From assembly GCA_007922225.1 (NCBI GenBank), contig ML679954.1, forward strand, positions 24,635,003 through 24,699,002: a DNA stretch of 64,000 nucleotides, read 5' to 3'. Under the pieces are notes generated by a model that was not told the origin of the DNA, did no database searches, and worked only from the letters and a program-made list of their open reading frames with translations. Shown piece after piece: positions 47,917-61,140 of the stretch. This DNA comes from Emydura subglobosa. Taxonomy: Eukaryota > Chordata > Testudines > Chelidae. Numbering within the stretch: the first letter of the stretch is position 1; each line of letters starts with the position of its first letter. The translations under genes and the position numbers were made by a program.

Positions 47917-50444
47917 TGCTGAATTAGACTTAGAGAATGGAACCAAAAGCATTACCATTGGTCCTCAAAGAAGTTCTCTTTGCTGTGTCTTTTTCAGATC
48001 TTGCATCCCAGAAAGCATTCTTCAGGGTTCTGTTCACAGTATACACTGGGTTCAATTCCTCTGTTGCACTAGCTCCAGAACAACAAACAAATCTATCTTT
48101 CAGTTAAAAATGGTCTTCTACTTTGGGCATTCTCCAAAATCCAAAGATATTTGTTGAAAATAAGTAGGATAGTTGATTGTTCTTTGTTTTTCAATTATAG
48201 CCAGAGTTCAACTTGTGAATTTCTCATATATGCGCTCTGTAATATAACATAAATGTTACAAATTCAAAAGATACAGTTTTTCACTAGAGATCAGAATAGG
48301 CCTGTGCGGAGTATGAATATCTGTTACCAATCCAGTGATAAATAAAAGGCTTTACTTTAGCATAACTGAGACTTTGAGACAGATGTCAGTTGTTGTGAGA
48401 CCTATAAAACACTTTCAGGACCTGTCTAAGACACTGATCTCTCCAGTTCTAAAGGTGTCTACCCATCATTAAAGGTGTATACAAGACAGTGAAATACTTA
48501 ACTTTGTAGTTATCTTCTAATTATTATGTTGATGTGTTGCAGAAATGATGATAGACAGAGAGACAGTCTGAATCTCAAAAATAAAAGAGAATAAAGGACT
48601 AAGAACAACTTTTCATGGAATGATTTTATATAGAAATAACTCACAAAAATCTTGAAAAGGTCAGCAATGTACCTGCTATATTTGTAGGTTTTCATGCAAG
48701 TTTCATAGATATAAGCACTTTAAGAATTATCTCCCTTCAAATTGACTTCAAAAGGATTGGCCTGCAAATTGTTGACACAGAAGTCAGACACACACAAAAA
48801 ATAAAGCCTTATACTGATAGCCTATTGTGAAATCTAATAAATGCTCCCAAGTTAGACACTCTCACAAGTCAAAATTCTAGGATGTTAGGGCAAATCATTA
48901 GTTCTCTGAAAGCTTTATTTAAGCGTGTTCTGCCATTTGTTGATCATTGTGTCATTAGAAGAATAGGGCATAATTTAAAAAAACACTAAGTAAAAGTTAT
49001 ACAATTAGATTTTCATTAATATATGATCACTTACATTTTGACATGGAACAATAGTTTTCAGATTGCTATGAAGACCTAGCTTTTTTTTTTACCCTACAAT
49101 GGCTAAATACCTTTGGAATTATTAGGGCTTGACAGCTCTACATAAAGTTGAAATAATGGGGTTTAGCATCTAAGAACTCCTTAATCCGCTTTCATCAATA
49201 CTGCTCTAACAATTGAAAATGGCAGCATAAAGTGATTGTGGGTTGCCGACATCTGTTGCTTCTGAGCTAAAAAAAAAATTATTATTATTACATTGTATGT
49301 TCCATTTACAAAATTGTACCACTGAAAGCATAACAACTTCAGCAAGTCCACTTTGTTTAAATATAAACAAAACAAAAATCCCCTATATATATTAAAGGAA
49401 GTTCTGTTCAACTAGCCAAAAACATACCTATGACACTGACAGACCAGCTCGGATCAGAGCAATAAGCCAATTAATTGTGTGTGAATTTCAAAGGAATGTT
49501 AAGTGTACTAATTCACTCGAGTGTTCATTTAGTTCAAACGAACTGTGAATGGTATTGTCTACACTTCTCTGTAACTTATTGAATGCTATCCCATTACATT
49601 ATATATACCCCTGTACTTACTTACTTTTAGATCAAAGATGTATTTACTTGATGTTTAAACTTCATGAAGTCTAAAGAAAGGTTGCTTGGATTGCTGTAAC
49701 TAAATGCATTATATATGTATCTGTAATCGGATTGCCCATCAAATGGAATTAGGCCTTGTAACTTAAAAATGAAGAAGCATTGTAACTTCAAAGTATGGGT
49801 CATTGTGTTCGACAATGAGAAATTCACAGACCCAGTCTGCATTTAGTCAATAGAGGAAAAGCCCATGCTGTGATGGAGACACTTGCCAGGGAAGACAGCT
49901 ATAAGGATGGATCCAGGGAGTGAACCTGTATTTCTAGATTGATGGATTCTGACAGGGTGGAATACTGAACAAGTGGACAGAGATCCTCAAAGTTATTTTG
50001 GGTAACCCTGAGAGACTTACGGAAATCTAGCAGATCACTACATCTCTACTATCATTTTGGACTTTCAAATTTTGTCTTGCCTGCTTTAAACGCTCAATAA
50101 TTCTCATTTCTTTTTCTTAGCTAATGAACCTTGAATTAGTTTACTAGAGAAATCAGCTGTCAGTTAGTCTTTGGTGTGAGATCTAGAGTATCCATAGACC
50201 TGGGGGTAAGCGACCAACACCTCAGAGTTGGGAGTAACCTAATGTGAGACTATATGTGGCTCCATGATAAGACTAATATAGTAATCCAGGAGTGCACATT
50301 TGTGACTGGCTTGGTGAAATTCAATTATAGAATATACCACCAGTTAGTTTGGGGTGTCCGCCCTGTTTCCTGACAGTCTGACCTAAGATTGGCACTTGCA
50401 TTTGTAAACCATACCAGACAGCGTGACAATACCCTTGCAGAGTA
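47917..50444. other. No gene recognised
   Basis: AT-rich sequence with short A/T tracts (for example 49081-49090 and 49269-49278). No exon or named repeat. Confidence 0.4.
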
Positions 50445-50565
50445 TGGGCCAAATTTTGCTCTCCAGTATGTGAAAGCCAATGCAAAATACTTGTATTGAG
50501 AATGCCACTGAAATCAATGAAATTACATCAGATTTACACTAAAGAAAGAGAGACTCGGGACCTGA
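50445..50565. repeat. Degraded family D element
   Basis: 'gggccaaattttgctctcc' and 'ccactgaaatcaatgaaat' with 'cagatttacac' follow the plan of the turtle element whose core is better kept at 47840. The palindrome has largely decayed. Confidence 0.35.
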
Positions 50566-50699
50566 GCTGGGTAAAATTTTTTAGACTAATTGTTTATTCA
50601 TGGAAAATGAAGTATAGATTGACCTGAAACTATAGGCAAGTTTGATACAAATACTTCTGGCCATGGTGGTGATAGTGCCACTAGCTCTCTGCCCCATAA

Positions 50700-50762
50700 C
50701 ATTTAGCCTAGTGGTTAGGGTAGTCATCCAGGTTCACATTCCTGCTCTGGAATATACCTGAA
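50700..50762 (+). mobile_element. tRNA-derived SINE head fragment
   Basis: 'tagcctagtggttagggtag' followed by 'tcatccaggttcacattcc' has the look of a tRNA-type promoter region (A-box-like, then a 'ggttc' B-box-like word). Only the head remains. Confidence 0.45.
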
Positions 50763-51514
50763 ATGGACTTTTTCAATTCACAAAAATTCCATAAAAATTC
50801 AGATCCAGTTCAACCCAAACTTACTTATTTTAAAAAATTTTCAGACCTTCCACTGAACCAAAAATTCAGTTGTTTTTCCAGATCTACTTGTGACATCCAG
50901 TGGAGTCTGAAAATGCAACCAGGGCATCCTGAGATGTTGAATATTTCATTATAATCTAAAGACAACCTTACTTCTCCTCTCTCTGCACACCTTTACCCTT
51001 CAAAGTCAGCTATGCTCTGTCAGTCTCTTGAAACACATAGACAAATTATATAGGGTTAGCACTGTCATCATTTTTATTCTTACTTTTATAGTAAATGTTA
51101 GGGTTCATGACATTTTTTGTCTTCGAATAAGAGGTCGCCAACCTGAAAGGGCTGAGAAACACTGTCCTAGATCATTTTCTTTAGTTTCAGGATTATTGTA
51201 CATAAATAGAATTTAATTCCCATGATACTTTAATATACACAAGATCAGCACAAACTTTCCCTTTTAGTCTCCTCTATCCTCATTTTTTAAGGTAGGCTGG
51301 GTCACAGTCACATCCAGAAATAAATTGGAAGCTAGTGCTGATTCTGAAGTACAGGTGCAGTATGTTCCCTCTCAGCAGGAAGGTGAATTCTTCACCAGTT
51401 TAAATTTCCAGGTTAATTTAGAATAGTTCTAGTTAGGATGCAGAACAATAAGCCTACGCAGAAAAGACTAAAGCATGGATAACTGTAATAAAACCCTTTG
51501 CAAAAGGATAGGCA

Positions 51515-51655
51515 ACTTCCTGAAGAAGAGCTTTATGTGGCTTGAAAGCTTGTCTCTCTCACCAACAGAAGTTGGTCCAATAAAAGATATTACCTCACCC
51601 ACCTTGTTTCTCTCATATCCTGAGCCAGACATGGCTACAACTACACTGCATACTT
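51515..51655 (+). mobile_element. Turtle dispersed repeat with 'cttgaaagcttgtctctctcacc' core
   Basis: The text includes 'gaagaagagctttatgtgg', 'cttgaaagcttgtctctctc', 'accaacagaagttggtcc', 'aataaaagatattacctcac' and 'catggctacaactacactgc'. This is an abundant reptile repeat. Its first part aligns with the reverse complement of 16080-16140 ('ctgacgaag...gaaagctt'), so both belong to one broad family, possibly Penelope-like. Confidence 0.65.
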
Positions 51656-54176
51656 TTTGGCATAGCCCAGGTGGCAAAAAGCATTAATTTCCACTGTTGT
51701 TAAACTCACTGATTGCAGAACTGAGTAACAAAATGTAGGTAATCATCCAGTGCTACTCTCTGAGACTTCCCAATGGCCAAATTATCTGATGCTCAATACC
51801 GTGGATAAGAATTTCTGTGATTTGTAAGAGACATCTCAACTCTACCTTAAAGTTTGTCAAAAAGGAATCCTTCACAAACATGTAGGAGAGACCAGCTTCC
51901 TCTAACACACGGAGAAACTTAGGAAGGCTACAGGGATCCAGTCAGTGTGCTCCTTTTCTTTCCATAATCCATTCAACATTACAAAAACATTCATAGTTGC
52001 TTACAGGAGACAAGGGGGAAAGTATTTGGTTGGGAAGCAAGCAGGTGCCTGTCTCAGGCCAGATGTAACATCTGTGATTAATGGAGTGTTTTCAAGAACA
52101 TGCGGGGACAGGGAGGGGGAGGGGGAATAAAGAATAGCAATATTTCATCACAGTTACTAAGCAAAACTCCCCACTGACTTCATTGCAAAGCTTAAAAATC
52201 AATGGCACCATAAAACCTGAAAACATCTGAGAGATTTCTAAAGATCTGTGGGACACAGTATTTGGGGTAAAGATCCATAGAGTATTCCTTAAGCTGCCAA
52301 ATTGCACCCTATTGTAAGTCTGAATGGGCAAGCCATTTGAAAATTTTAGAAGGCATAAGATTGCAAAGCCAATGGTTGCTAGGAAGGAATCCATGTGTGT
52401 GTTTAATTTAATCCTTGTCGAAAACACATTTTTTCTATTATATTTCTTTGTGATGAGTTCCTATTAAGTCCATTTATTTTAATGTAATGGAAGAGCTTTT
52501 AAAATCCAATTCATGGGTGAAATGTAGACATTTGTGTCTAGGAATAACTTACCTCCTATTATTTATGACAATATATTTTTTCTTTTCTTTTAAATTATTC
52601 AGTGCTATTCATAAGAGGATTTTTTTATTATTATTTTGCATAGGGACACTTTTAGCACTATTAGTTACGCCAGAGGTTGACATCTGGAAGACATCCAAAA
52701 AAACCCAGGATTTATTATTCTGTATCTCAATATATGCATCATGTCATATATTTGGTATTGATGTGAAGATAATGTGATGATCTGTAGAAAATATTCTTAA
52801 TGTTGTTGTTCTGCTGGAGGAAGAATTTAAAAAAAAGTGTGAACTGCCTGAGTTGTTATATTTTGAGAGTTTACATGGATATATTAAAGTCTCTACCCAA
52901 AACTTTAGGTGTCTAGGCAAACATCTATGATAAAAAACAAAACAAAACTTGATTTTAAGATCAGATCAATTTGTTTCTTTTGGGAGCAGGTGTGGGGGGA
53001 TGACACATTTTTCATATCTGAGTTATTCACCTATCCCTTTAAATTACATCTAGTTATGATTTTTACATACTCAGTGCTTGAAACAAACCTTACCAGTGGA
53101 CAAGGGAAAGTAAAGTGTGCTTATAGCTTTCAAATAAAGAATTACCTGATCTTAAAAATCAAATGTTCAGGTTTATATAGAAGGGAATAATGCTAAATTA
53201 TTTTTCTACAGAACAACACTTTTAGTCCCTGGGTCACACAGCCACCAAATGGTACTTGTCTACACCTGAGGGTATCCAGAAAATGTTTAATGGTTTAAAT
53301 GTTTAATGGCCTTGATTCTCCACGATTCTCTTACACTTTTATATTGTTGTAAACCTACTGACGCCAGTGGAGTCACACCAAAACTTGTGCAAAGAAGAAC
53401 CAAGTCAAAATGTACCCTGACCAAGGAGCTACAGATGACACTGTGGATAAGTCCGTGACATTACTTACTGATTGCTGCAGATGAACTTGCCTCACCAACT
53501 GTCTGTGCCACAAATTTGGACTCCTTTAAACTCGTAGTTTTCATGTGGAATTTAATCCAATCCCTATTGTTTTGGAGCTGATGGGATTTTAGGTACCTAT
53601 AGCTGTTGTTACAAAGACAAAAATAGTTTTTATTTCTGGGTTCTGATTATACTCACAGGACTAAGTCCTTCTCCATATAAACTCTGTTATCTGATAAACT
53701 GGCTGAAATTTTGCAACCCAAAAAGCAGATGTTTAACATTCTCTTACTGAAGACCTGCATTTTTTCACAGTTTCCTTAACAGCAAAAATTCAATCTCAAG
53801 AAGAGCTCTGACTTCAGAGTTATTCCTCTACTCTAGATAATTTGAGATCACAGCCTCTAGCATCTTCAGGATGATGGAGTTAATCTATCAGGAATTGCAG
53901 GACAGAGAGAAACCATGATATGGACAATCAATGAGAAAGGAGTAGCAGAGATTTCTCTGGCCTGACCGTCATAATCTTTGTCAGTACTTTCTGTTCTGGG
54001 AACACGAAGAGGTGGTACAGGAATCGGAAGGAGATATGGATCACCTGCCTGAAAACACATCTTTCCCTACTGCAGAACTGCATAGGAACCTGTTATTGAA
54101 TTTCAAAGTTTTGTGGTTGTAGGAGCTGGGAAAATAGATCCAGCAGTGGAGTTCCTCATCAATAAGAGAGGTTAAG
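51656..54176. other. No gene recognised
   Basis: AT-rich sequence. 53285-53310 repeats 'atgtttaatgg' twice. 53310-53400 resembles family D ('gattctccacgattctcttac...gacgccagtggagtcac'). The frames 52092-52427 (minus) and 52487-52777 (plus) show no domain. Confidence 0.35.
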
Positions 54177-55022
54177 TGTTGCAGGGACGGTTGAAGAGAG
54201 AGAGAGATTGAGCCGGGTGGAGTGATAAGGAGCATTTATTCGGTTACAGCTTCTAGTCCACTCGTTCCCCTTTGCCTCGCGACCAACGAAGTGAGCCCCG
54301 AGTTCACTGCTCTACAACTTTTTATCTAAAATAATATGTAAATACACACACTTCTACTACACCCCATAAAATCCCTATTTGGTGACATAAAGGGTTATAA
54401 AATGAATATTAATGGGATAGGGGAGGCATATAATTATACCCGCCCTTCTTATTATTTCTCACAAAACTTGCGTGGCATATACATTTATCTTAACAGCAGG
54501 AATGATCATGAAGTCCTTAAACTAGCAATAAGGGAAGAACTAGGGGGAGAGATCCTGAGCCTTCCCTAACAGACATGCTGTCTGGGAAAGAAGAGATAAC
54601 ACCCTTTTACCACATTCTCTGTCCAGGTGGTAAGGGGAGGAATGAAAGGGAGAACACAGCCCACTCATATTATGCCCTCATTACCATGGTACCTATCAGG
54701 TAGGTCGCCCAGCTCCAGCCACTGCTAGAAAGTTGCTCTGATATACTCCCTCCTTCCCTAACTTCAAGGCCAGAAAGTTGCTGTGGTTTGCTTCTCTCCC
54801 ACTCCCTAACTTCAAGGCTAGAAAAGTGCTGTGGTTTGCACATGATTATTGCTTGTGTAGTATATGGCCTTTTTAGCCCAAATCAGGGGTCCCCTCGGAG
54901 GACAATTTATGTCCAAAGCCTGGGCCCAACTCCCAGTCCACCAGGAATGTGGCCCAGTGCTGACATCCTTTGTCCCCACGCCCACACTAAGGAACATTTC
55001 TGACCTCAGAAAGGCTGTCACA
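54177..55022 (-). mobile_element. LTR (846 bp), minus orientation
   Basis: Plus-strand ends are TGTTGCAG (54177) and CTGTCACA (55022), inverted at 6 of 8 positions. The reverse strand carries an AATAAA signal (plus 'tttatt' 54235-54240) and, further upstream in minus sense, a TATA-like 'agataaaaag' near 54320. This gives the order U3-R-U5 on the minus strand. The U3 part holds a tandem repeat of period 48 (54755-54802 and 54803-54839, 'tccctaacttcaaggc'), a layout common for LTR enhancers. A clear target duplication was not found. Retroviral (ERV) origin is likely but not proved; no internal genes adjoin. Confidence 0.55.
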
Positions 55023-57049
55023 GGTCTATGTCTCTGTACAAGTGACTGGCTAGCTTCAGAACTGCTGAATAATACAGACTAATACTAATTCATAAATATT
55101 TTTGCAAACAAAATCAGCAATTTAGGTTAGTTATTTGGCATTGCATTATTCACTGTTCACAAGCATTTATATAGTCACCAGGTATTGGTGTAAAACAATT
55201 GTTCATATATCTTGGCAGTGTCACGTATTTTAATATCACTTATTTGTTTGAAATGTGTACTGGTTGTGTGTTATCACTCATATTTTGCTATGACATTATT
55301 AATTATTCTTCCAGTTTATAAGTGTCTGTCATCCAATAAAAAACAGTATCATATGACTTAAGTGACCAGTAACGTACCACAAATACCTTACAGAAAATAA
55401 TGACAGTGATTATAGTTATAGGTTTTCTGTGATGATACTGGAGGACCAGTTTGGCACCAACTGGCCTGCAAAAGTTATGTAACCTGTGAACACCAGCATG
55501 GCGAATCTGGCTGGATATGTGCTCTAAAAATAATCTCTCACAGATAATAGTGATTTCTTCCTCTTCCTGGGACTCCAGCAACTGGAGCCAAAGAGCATTG
55601 AATAACTGACAAAGAGACTGACAAAGAGACTGAAGAGGAAGAGAAGCATATCTTATTAAACAGAAGATTACTAAATTTATGAAGGTTGAAGTCTTTAACC
55701 CTGCCCATCCTCCCTCAAAGTTCTTCGTAAAGTGGCAGTGGTTGTCTCTGTCACAATTGCTTTTGTGGTGATTGTGCATGCTTGTGTGGATATGATACCT
55801 TTAAAGGACTCAGCTTCTCTTGTTGTGAGACCTTTTCAGAACACCTTTCCAATCACATGCAGCCAGATTTAAAACTGATGGTATGATCCAATGCTCTTTG
55901 ATGACAACAAAAAGACTCTCAAGGGCACTGGATCAGGCCCTGAGAGAGCATCCAATGGGCAATTCCAAGAACTTTTCCTGTGTCCTACTTAAATCCATTT
56001 CACTGTTTATCCACGTGTCTTTATTTGAAACTCAAGCTGTGACTGTGTATGCTAAAATGAGCTCTTTTCTACAACTGAGTGGTCAGTGTTATCTCCTTGT
56101 AAGATGATTTACACATGGATTGTGAACATCACACTCTGCCTCATGTTGCACCTCCTGCATACATAGTGATAGGCCATTGCTGGACCTGTTACTATCAACA
56201 GACAATGGAGAATGAAATAGCAGTATTTTACACTTCCACAAGTGTTGGTTTACATTATATCCATGGGTAAAAGCTGTCTACACTTAGTTCCTTTAACTTT
56301 CATTTTGCTCCTGTGCGGTTAGTACTGATTTTGGCTCTCTCTCCATTCTCAATGGTGAATTTTTCTCTTCTCATGACTCATGGTTGTGGGTGATTTTTTT
56401 AATCTTACCATCTCCTTTTCCTTTCTTACAAGATTCCAGACCTCTGATTTCTTTTTCTTTTTTTCTTTTTTTTAAATTTTCTGATCAATCTGAGCCCTTT
56501 CTCCTTTACTGTGTCATATCCTCTCTTACAGTTTTCCTAGGACTCCATTCTTTTCTTTCATCTTCTTCCCCTGCGGCTGTTTTAGAGCCTGGTTACAAAT
56601 GGAATATCTGTGCCATCCATCAATTCAAGAGGCTATGGCAAATACATCATCAGAACAATAGTTCTTTGATGAATAATGATATAATACTTCATCAAAACAT
56701 TGCTGATGGCCTTCTGATGATATATTACATTAATACTTTATCAGGGAGTAGTCCTGAAAGAAAGAAGTGGAGATGGACAGGGCACTTAGATTGAATATAT
56801 AAAAGGAACATTGGAAAAACTATCTTATAAGACAGGAATTAAACTCTTAGCGGGACCACTGTAGACTTTTCCAAGGGAACTCAGAGATTTCTCTGAGTGG
56901 CCAATCACATCTGTTCCATTCAAGCATAACTGCTTTTTTGTTCCCTTTCTTTTATTAGAATACTATTGAAAGTGTCCAAACAGTTTAAGGACGTGTAAAC
57001 TTCCATAGGATAAAAAGGCTAACATAATCTTTAAATGTATATACAGGGA
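55023..57049. other. No gene recognised
   Basis: A 158-residue minus frame (55779-55303) spans a small duplication 'gactgacaaaga' at about 55604-55630 but shows no domain. T-rich tract at 56449-56480. Otherwise AT-rich. Confidence 0.3.
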
Positions 57050-57672
57050 ATATTGAGGAGGAGTCAGACCCTGTGTTTTGCCCTCGTGCAACTGCAACTG
57101 GTATGCTGTGACCAGTTCTGGTTTCCATGTCCACACTTCAAGAAGGATGTTGAAAAATTGAAGATGGTAAAGAGAAGAGCCATGAGAATGCTTAAATGAT
57201 TTGAAAACGTGTCTTATAATATCAAGAGATTCAGGAAGCTAAATATGTTGAGTTTATCAAATAGAAGATTAAGGGGTGATTTGATCACTGTCTATAAGTA
57301 CCGAGGAACAAAAATTAGATGATTGAGAAAAACTTGATAATAAAAGACTTTGCAATCTAGTTGACAAAGGTATTAACAATCCCATTCATGCTAAAAAAAA
57401 AAGGGGGGGGGCATATATTTTTAATGATGAAGCTAATTAACATTGCAACAATTTACCAAAAATAGTGGTTAGTTCTCCATCACTGGAATTTTTTAAAATC
57501 AAGATTGGATTCTTTTCCTATGCTCTAATTCCATCACAGATCTAGATATGCTCTAATTCCACCACAGCTAATGGACTTGAATTAGTAATTAATTCAAGGA
57601 AGTCCTATGGCCTGTGGCTTGCAGGAGGTCAGACAAGATTATCACAATGTCCCTTATTGGCTTTAAAATCTA
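57050..57672 (+). mobile_element. CR1 LINE 3' part, another subfamily
   Basis: Phrases typical of decayed CR1 ORF2 C-terminus appear in order. 'ccagttctggtttccatgtcc' and 'gaaaaattgaagatggtaaag' come first, then 'gaagattaaggggtgatttgatc', 'actggaattttttaaaatcaag' and 'ggcttgcaggaggtcagacaag'. The 3' end reads 'ggctttaaaatctatgaatt', a variant of the CR1 tail. An internal 28-bp tandem duplication lies at 57521-57570 ('tgctctaattcc' twice), and an A10G9 run at 57392-57410. No open frame survives. Confidence 0.8.
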
Positions 57673-57819
57673 TGAATTTATCAGATCAAATCCACATGAC
57701 GTGAAATCCAAACCTTACCCAAGGCTGATCCTTTAATTCATGTTTCAAAGGTGCTCTATGCTGAAAATCCAGTGAATCTGGCTTGCAACTGTAGGTAAAA
57801 GAGAAGCTATATATACATA

Positions 57820-58262
57820 TATTGGGTAAAATTTTCAGAAGTGCCTAAATGTTTTACAAGCCTCAGCCACACTGAAAGTCAATGAGACTTAGATTCCTAA
57901 TACACTTAGATATTTTTAAATGTCTCATATGTACTTTTATTGTATTGCCTATGTGGACAGGAATCAGCATGGGGGACTGAGGGGACAGGAGTGTTTGGGA
58001 AGTGAGAGGAGTCCTATTTTTATGGGTTGGAATATGTAAGAAAGAAACGTTAGAAGGAGGCTGTGTGTACTTTCAGGACCTGTGGGAGGGTATAGGAACT
58101 GAAGACAAGGTTACTGATCTTCAGTCCCCTTAGAGTAGTGCAGTGAGGGATAACTTGGTGGTTCTGTATCCTTACTATTAAGTGTTACAATGGTAAAAAG
58201 ACTAGAGGTGAGATTTTCAAAGGAGTCTTGGAAATTAGGTGCCCAACTCCTAAATATGTTTT
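57820..58262. repeat. Two small inverted-repeat element fragments (family B)
   Basis: 57820-57945 reads 'ggtaaaattttcagaagtgcc' ... 'gtcaatgagacttagattcc' ... 'cacttagatatttttaaatg'. 58203-58262 reads 'agattttcaaaggagtcttgg' and 'ttaggtgcccaactcc'. Both follow the plan of the family B element at 8577-8728. The second is only one arm. Confidence 0.4.
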
Positions 58263-60689
58263 TTGGTAAAATAATTTTTTTCCAATAATTTCAAAAACAA
58301 TGCTGATAAAAAAATTGGTTAAAATATTGTGACAAAAATGGCAAAGTGAAAACAACATTTTTCATAAAGCCCTTTTCCTAGTTTCACCTTCTCTATTAAA
58401 ATAACTAACTGCCCCCCCTCAGCTAGGGAGAAAAGATGAATCTTGTAGTATTCCATGGGATGTTGTGGACTGAGGCTGGAAGTGAGGAGGGAGTGGTAGA
58501 GAGGTGGGTGAGCCAGAAAGAAAGAATTTTCGACAGAAAGACCTGATTCTCCACTTCTTTGTAACAAATTCCACTTTAATGGAGCAGAGAATCAGCTCTT
58601 ACATATTAAAGGTCACTGACTGTAGTCAGAATGAAGTTTTTTACAATGATCGCTGACTATAATTTAAAAACTGTGGAATATATGATATTAGGGAAGGAAT
58701 TTAAGAAAAAACTGAATAAGTCTTTCCACATCAAGTTTGTATTATGGTTATAGATTGTAGGTGCTATTGATTGTTCAATATTGTAAACTACAGTATCCTT
58801 TAAGGAGCTCTATTAAAAAACCTAAGGTGAAATTCTGGACCTTTGGAGGCAAAGAGAAGTTTTGCCATTAACTTCAATGGGACCGTTTTATGACCCTCCT
58901 CAACCTGTACAGACAGAGTTATCTCCAGTAAGCACTGTATCTTTGTATGCTTGAACTAATATGTACTGTAGTACCACAATCATTGCAAAATAGTTCCTAT
59001 TGTGTTTTTGACTGTCTATTTTATTTATATAAATAGAAAAAAGTTTTAGTTTTTGTCAATATTTCATTTTGAAAAACAATTGAACTTTCTCAAAAAGAGA
59101 TGTTGATAGGGAAAAAATCTGTCACATTACTATAGAGGGAGTAGAATTGATTGAAGTAATAAAAAATTTATTCCTCAAGTCATTTATTACATGAATTTCA
59201 TAAAAATTGTATTATCTATTATTTGATAATAATATTCATTAGTCATTCAACAAGTTTAAAACCTAGCTAAATGTTAAGAGGGGAGGAGGGAACAGTCAAA
59301 TAATTTACTCAGCAAATTTAACAAATTAAAATAAATGGTTTTCTGCAAATAGTTTGCCCAGCTATAAGCATGAGCACTCAAACAGAGGGCATACGCATAA
59401 GTGTCCTCCAGCACAATTGATCACACATTGTTCACCAATGTATCTTGCACATGTTTCTCTTTACTCTTGGCTGCCTTTTCTACCTTTAGCTCCTGTCATT
59501 TTCAAGGTGTGTATTGCAGAAGCTTCTACTATTCCTGACTGATTCCTGCATCAAACATATACTTCTCTATTTTCTAACCTTCTTTTTGTTCCCTCTCCTT
59601 CCACTTCACACTCACAGGGACTATATTTCTCCTCTAAAACACTGTTTCATGTTCACTCCAGTCCCATTCCCACAAAGTATTTAGGCACTTGGTTAAATTT
59701 AAGCACACAAATGGTCCCCTTGATTTTGCTGGATCAAAACCCATTTATCTTAATTTTCAGTTATTTAGTCTCAGTACACTATTTTCTGGATGTTTCATTC
59801 TGACATCAGTTTAGTGCTTGATGTTTTCTTTTCAGTTATTGGTTAAAGAGGTTTTTTTTTATTATGTGATGAATTATAATACATTTTTTCCATCTGCAGT
59901 AATAATAGAAAGGTTTTGCAAGTGTTACCACTGTATTCAATTTTCTGCTTGGAATTGTTGGTGCTCTTGAATAATTGAAGTTAGACATCATTAAGGTTAT
60001 AACCTCCATTAAGAAACCATTGTATTTGGAAAAGAACCCGATCATTAATTGCTTCTCCAGCTATTCTTTCTGTGTAGTTGGGTATGAAGTCTGAGGCTCT
60101 GGCACTCTACCAAACTTCTCTCTGGATAATTTCCTCTTAATGATGAACTAGAGCTACTTATACCTTCCTTTGCTTTTATATGCTACACTAGCTTCTCTTT
60201 TTGTTGGTGTTATTGGGGAGTCATATATTACAATTAGATATAAGTTTGTCAGTTTCCATTGTATGTATCTATATGTTTACTCATTAAAATAACACAACAG
60301 ACTGGCTGATGCACCTGAATATCAAAGGTAGAAATCCCTAACGCATCCATACTGCTTGGATCCTACTCAAGCATTTACACCCAATATTTTGGAGTTCTCT
60401 GAAAAACATTCTAAGTATGTTCAGAATATTACATTTAGCCCAAATTATTGTCTGTTCCATCACATAATGAAACTATGAGTGGCATTACAATATAGAACAA
60501 TTTTCCAGCATAAAAATTAAGACAGTTTTTCAGACAATACCCCTTCTTTTAATATTTCAGAAGCAGAAGCAGTCAGTTCAAGGAAGCTGAAAATAAGCAG
60601 TCAGATAAGGATAAAGGGGACATTAGATGGTCAGTTGATGGGCAGGGCAGAAGTAGGAAGGTAGATGCTTAGTACAAATATCACAACAT
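58263..60689. other. No gene recognised
   Basis: AT-rich sequence. 58263-58365 and 59035-59120 have the AAAATTT-rich texture noted at 3325. No exon. Confidence 0.35.
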
Positions 60690-60854
60690 TCATTTCAGTG
60701 CAAAAATCATTTTCCTATCCCATCATTTTGGCTGTCACCCCTCTATTTGCATCCCTCCACTGGCTCCCCCTTCACTATTATATCAAACATAAAACTACTT
60801 GTTTCCACTTTCTCAGCCTTTTCTCACCTATCCCCACCCTATCTATCATCTCTC
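60690..60854 (+). mobile_element. L2-like LINE, part 1 (left of an inserted family A element)
   Basis: The frame reads SLHWLPLHYYIKHKTTCFHF and then LSLFSPIPTLSIIS. This is the L2 ORF2 C-terminal pattern 'L.WLPi..Ri.yK...l.f', coded by 'ctccactggctcccccttc'. The L2 text stops at 'catctctca' and resumes at 61146 after the inserted element. Confidence 0.8.
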
Positions 60855-61140
60855 AGGATATGTCTACACTGACGGTAGCAATTTACCACCATCAGATCGA
60901 TTTATTTGGTTCAATTGAGCGGCAGTGAAGACACGCTCAATCAATCCAGAAGTCAATCTAATAAAATCACCTCCCCAAAAAGTGTAGCACTGAGTTGATG
61001 GGTACACATTTCCCGTTGGTGCAGCGCAGTGGATACGGCATGCTAAATGGAAGTTACGAAGTCGACGGGAGTTATGCAAGCTTTCTGCATAGCTTGCGTA
61101 ACTCCCATTGACTGCCACCAAATTTCACTGGCAGTGTAGA
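60855..61140. mobile_element. Palindromic DNA-transposon-like element (family A), most complete copy
   Basis: The left end 'tatgtctacactgacgg' is inverted at the right end as 'cactggcagtgtaga'. Inner landmarks are 'gagcggcagtgaagacacgc', 'cacctccccaaaaagtgtag' and 'gcagcgcagtggatacggc'. The hairpin 61067-61106 pairs 'gggagttatgcaagc' with 'gcttgcgtaactccc' (14 of 15). About 285 bp, no coding capacity. It sits inside the L2 element and so is younger than it. Confidence 0.8.

Noticed and set aside
55303..55779. 158-residue minus frame
   Set aside because: Considered as a transposase relic, but no catalytic or DNA-binding pattern is visible, and part of it is coded by a small tandem duplication.
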